Below are positions 62,595 through 64,000 of a DNA stretch of 64,000 nt, one piece after another. A program made the position numbers and the translations under genes. The stretch is from positions 124,001 to 188,000 of the forward strand of contig JAFGSK010000003.1 of the NCBI GenBank assembly GCA_016934635.1, in the 5' to 3' direction. Below the pieces are notes generated by a model. The model saw only the letters and a list, made by a program, of their open reading frames with translations. It had not been told where the DNA came from and did no database searches. Position 1 is the stretch's first letter, and each line of letters begins with the position of its first letter. This stretch comes from Caldifarciminota bacterium (lineage in GTDB: Bacteria; Hydrothermota; Tepidihabitantia; B3-TA06).

Positions 62595-62805
62595 TCGTAA
62601 ACCTCACATTGTCTTATTGCTAAACTATATCTAGCCTTTGGCCGTTGTCAAGTGTTTTAAGCCTTAATTGAGGACTTTCAATACGCAAAAAAAAGGTGTA
62701 GGGTATCCCGACAGGTGTCCGGAATCCGTACAGATAGTTTTCGAGTCGTAATTTTAATTTGAATTATTAAGTTTCATATTTGAGTGGCTTAGCTATTGTT
62801 TGTGG

Positions 62806-62834
62806 TTGGCACGCGAATTGCTTCTGAATATAGT
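62806..62834 (+). promoter_or_regulatory. Promoter of STAS/response-regulator region
   Basis: TTGGCA (62806-62811), 17-base spacer, TATAGT (62829-62834). The first apparent gene start is at 63220, leaving a leader of about 380 bases. Confidence 0.55.
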
Positions 62835-62912
62835 ATGTCGGTAGATACGTGGAACACTGTGAGCGAAGAAGAGGTTGGTGAAGAAATTACGCCCTCCTCC
62901 CACACTTATCCT

Positions 62913-62952
62913 GTGGCTGTCGGGGATTCCTCGGCAGCCACATTTACTTTTT
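62913..62952 (+). terminator. Hairpin with T-run in the leader (attenuator or sRNA terminator)
   Basis: GTGGCTGTCGGGG (62913-62925) and CCTCGGCAGCCAC (62929-62941) pair over 13 bp (two G-T pairs) around an ATT loop and are followed by ATTTACTTTTTT. From the promoter at 62806 this would give an RNA of about 110 bases, or an attenuator in the long leader. Beyond it, 62953-63219 contains a CGTTACC/GGTAACG stem but no recognised gene. Confidence 0.6.
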
Positions 62953-63219
62953 TCAAAAGGGGTAGAATGCAGAAATTCCACGGGTCCCTACCGCACAAGT
63001 GGAGATTAAGGTGTCCTGGTCGCACAGATACTTTCCCAGCCACACCACGGGTTCCTTGGCTATTTAAGATGTGCGTTCACCAGAGTCACTGCGGCGTTAC
63101 CGGATTCCCAAAAGAGGCAGAGGTAACGATGTGGGGTGGACATCCGGGACACCTTTTTCCACTTTATACACGAGATCTCAAACCTGATCTTGAGGCGGGG
63201 ATGAAATATAGGCTAAATC

Positions 63220-63648
63220 GTGAAGAAACTTGCCTTCTTTGAAAACGGGATATGTAATATTTGTCTGGAGGGATTACCAGAGGCATTAGAGATCGAGAAT
63301 ATTATTGAAGAGTATGTTCTTAACGTAGAGTTGCTTCCAAATCCACTTAAGTTGATATTTATAGATATCTCAGGCTTAGTCCATATGGGAGTTCGCAGCA
63401 GACAGGTTTTTTCCGAGCTTTTAATACAGGCTTCAAGACATTACGAAGGCAAGATAGAACTTATAGTAGCCGGAGGATCACTCAATCTTCGTCGCTACAT
63501 TCAACTTTTCTGTAAAGGGATAGGTTTTCGGGAGAGAAGCCATATCTTTGCTACCCTCGAGGAGGCTCAGACTTGGATAGAGAGCCGATTTGGCAAGGAG
63601 CCTTCGGTGGAAAATACAGCTTTCTATCTAAAGGAACAGACAGCGTAG
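63220..63648 (+). CDS. STAS-like (anti-anti-sigma-type) protein
   Basis: 142 residues. Alternating strands and helices with LKLIFIDISGLVHMGVRSRQVF in the place where STAS proteins have the DxSgl/iDSsG loop; then KIELIVAGGSLNLRRYI and HIFATLEEAQTWI, an ending common to SpoIIAA-like proteins. The phosphorylatable serine is not obvious (Ser/Gly in ISGL). It probably takes part in a partner-switching or two-component circuit with the response regulator four bases downstream. GTG start; weak ribosome site. Confidence 0.62.
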   Translation: MKKLAFFENGICNICLEGLPEALEIENIIEEYVLNVELLPNPLKLIFIDISGLVHMGVRSRQVFSELLIQASRHYEGKIELIVAGGSLNLRRYIQLFCKGIGFRERSHIFATLEEAQTWIESRFGKEPSVENTAFYLKEQTA

Positions 63649-63652
63649 TCTA

Positions 63653-64000
63653 GTGGCCCCAATTCTGATTGTCGATGACGAGATAGCTTTTACAACGGTA
63701 GTATCCAAAATGCTCGCTTCGCAAGGGTATGTTGCGGAGGTGGCCAATTCCGGAAAGAAAGCTCTATCCATGTTGGAATCGAAGGAATACGATCTCGTAA
63801 TAACCGATTTGAATATGCCTGGTATGGATGGATTAGAGTTGATTCGTAAGATCCGTGAGTCTTTAGGGAACCAGCGGATTATCGTAGTTACCGGATATCC
63901 TTCCCAAGATTCACATTCCGATGCCGTAAAACTCGGTGTTCTAAATTATATTGTCAAACCGTTTGTACCTGACCAATTTATTGAGATATTGAATCAGGCC
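63653..64000 (+). CDS. Response-regulator receiver domain protein (runs off window)
   Basis: 116 residues visible from GTG 63653. Receiver fold with acidic pair in LIVDDE, phospho-acceptor aspartate in VITDLNMPGMDGLELI, conserved threonine in VVTGYP and lysine in NYIVKPF. The output domain, if any, lies beyond the window. It lies four bases after the STAS-like gene, in the same operon. Confidence 0.9.
   Translation, partial: MAPILIVDDEIAFTTVVSKMLASQGYVAEVANSGKKALSMLESKEYDLVITDLNMPGMDGLELIRKIRESLGNQRIIVVTGYPSQDSHSDAVKLGVLNYIVKPFVPDQFIEILNQA

Noticed and set aside
62796..63242. 148-codon open frame ahead of the STAS-like gene
   Set aside because: It begins before the likely transcription start, spans a terminator-like hairpin, has odd composition and overlaps the next gene; no domain is recognisable.

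Overview
The window looks like chromosome from a double-membraned (diderm), poorly cultivated bacterium. The evidence is many lipoproteins with lipobox cysteines, outer-membrane beta-barrel proteins, PEGA-domain proteins, a BamD-like protein, and at least three secreted proteins sharing a C-terminal sorting-type domain of the kind found in Fibrobacteres/Chlorobi/Bacteroidetes-like groups. Together with an archaeal-type GatDE amidotransferase, this makes a candidate phylum such as WOR-3 (Stahlbacteria) my best guess. That is an inference, not a proof. No phage, integrase, transposase, rRNA or CRISPR array was seen.

Layout. 1-3016: start of metG (minus), a small nested inverted repeat, then an aldolase-domain protein and a zinc alcohol dehydrogenase. 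3283-7378 (minus): an exported caspase-like protease with an N-terminal barrel, translationally coupled to two PEGA + SUMF1 (FGE-sulfatase) lipoproteins and followed by a DUF4190 membrane protein. 7682-10603 (minus): a single-chain type IIG restriction-modification enzyme. 10723-15445: tRNA-Leu(TAA) abutting rnc, then prsW, mgtC, a GGDEF cyclase and an outer-membrane/TPR protein. 15623-19839: the classical thrS-infC-rpmI-rplT-pheS operon, without pheT. 19946-24184: a TPR lipoprotein and pyrK-pyrD-pyrF-pyrE. 24498-32997 (minus): purine phosphorylase, TPR lipoproteins, BamD-like protein and nadD, then an operon of a 75-aa protein, a DUF4175 protein and a TPR protein. 33148-36479: gatD-gatE. 36576-38823 (minus): two related papain-like (YiiX-type) genes, each broken by one in-frame stop. 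38895-49870: mainly envelope genes, including an M6 metalloprotease, PEGA proteins and two pyrrolo-quinoline-quinone-type propellers. 50092-54045: pruA and an SDR gene, interspersed with two AT-rich orphan genes and REP-like repeats. 54059-62594 (mostly minus): RibD-C-like reductase, secreted sorting-domain proteins, methyltransferase, propeller protein and the NAD(P)HX repair enzyme. 62806-64000: a promoter with a hairpin-containing leader ahead of a STAS-like protein and a response-regulator domain.

Two gene-expression themes cross the window. First, six genes have a good sigma70-type promoter whose -10 box lies only 5-8 bases before the start codon (13083, 15623, 32997, 39538, 47131, 53173), which predicts leaderless mRNAs. 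rnc starts two bases after a tRNA gene, so tRNA processing would also leave it almost leaderless. Second, three genes appear to start with non-NUG codons behind a strong Shine-Dalgarno: infC (ATT), a RibD-C-like gene (ATC) and a BNR-repeat secreted protein (ATA). The infC and BNR cases are forced by in-frame stops immediately upstream.

The least ordinary gene set is the exported caspase / PEGA-SUMF1 operon. The next most unusual items are the bacterial GatDE pair and the tandem nonsense-interrupted papain-like genes.
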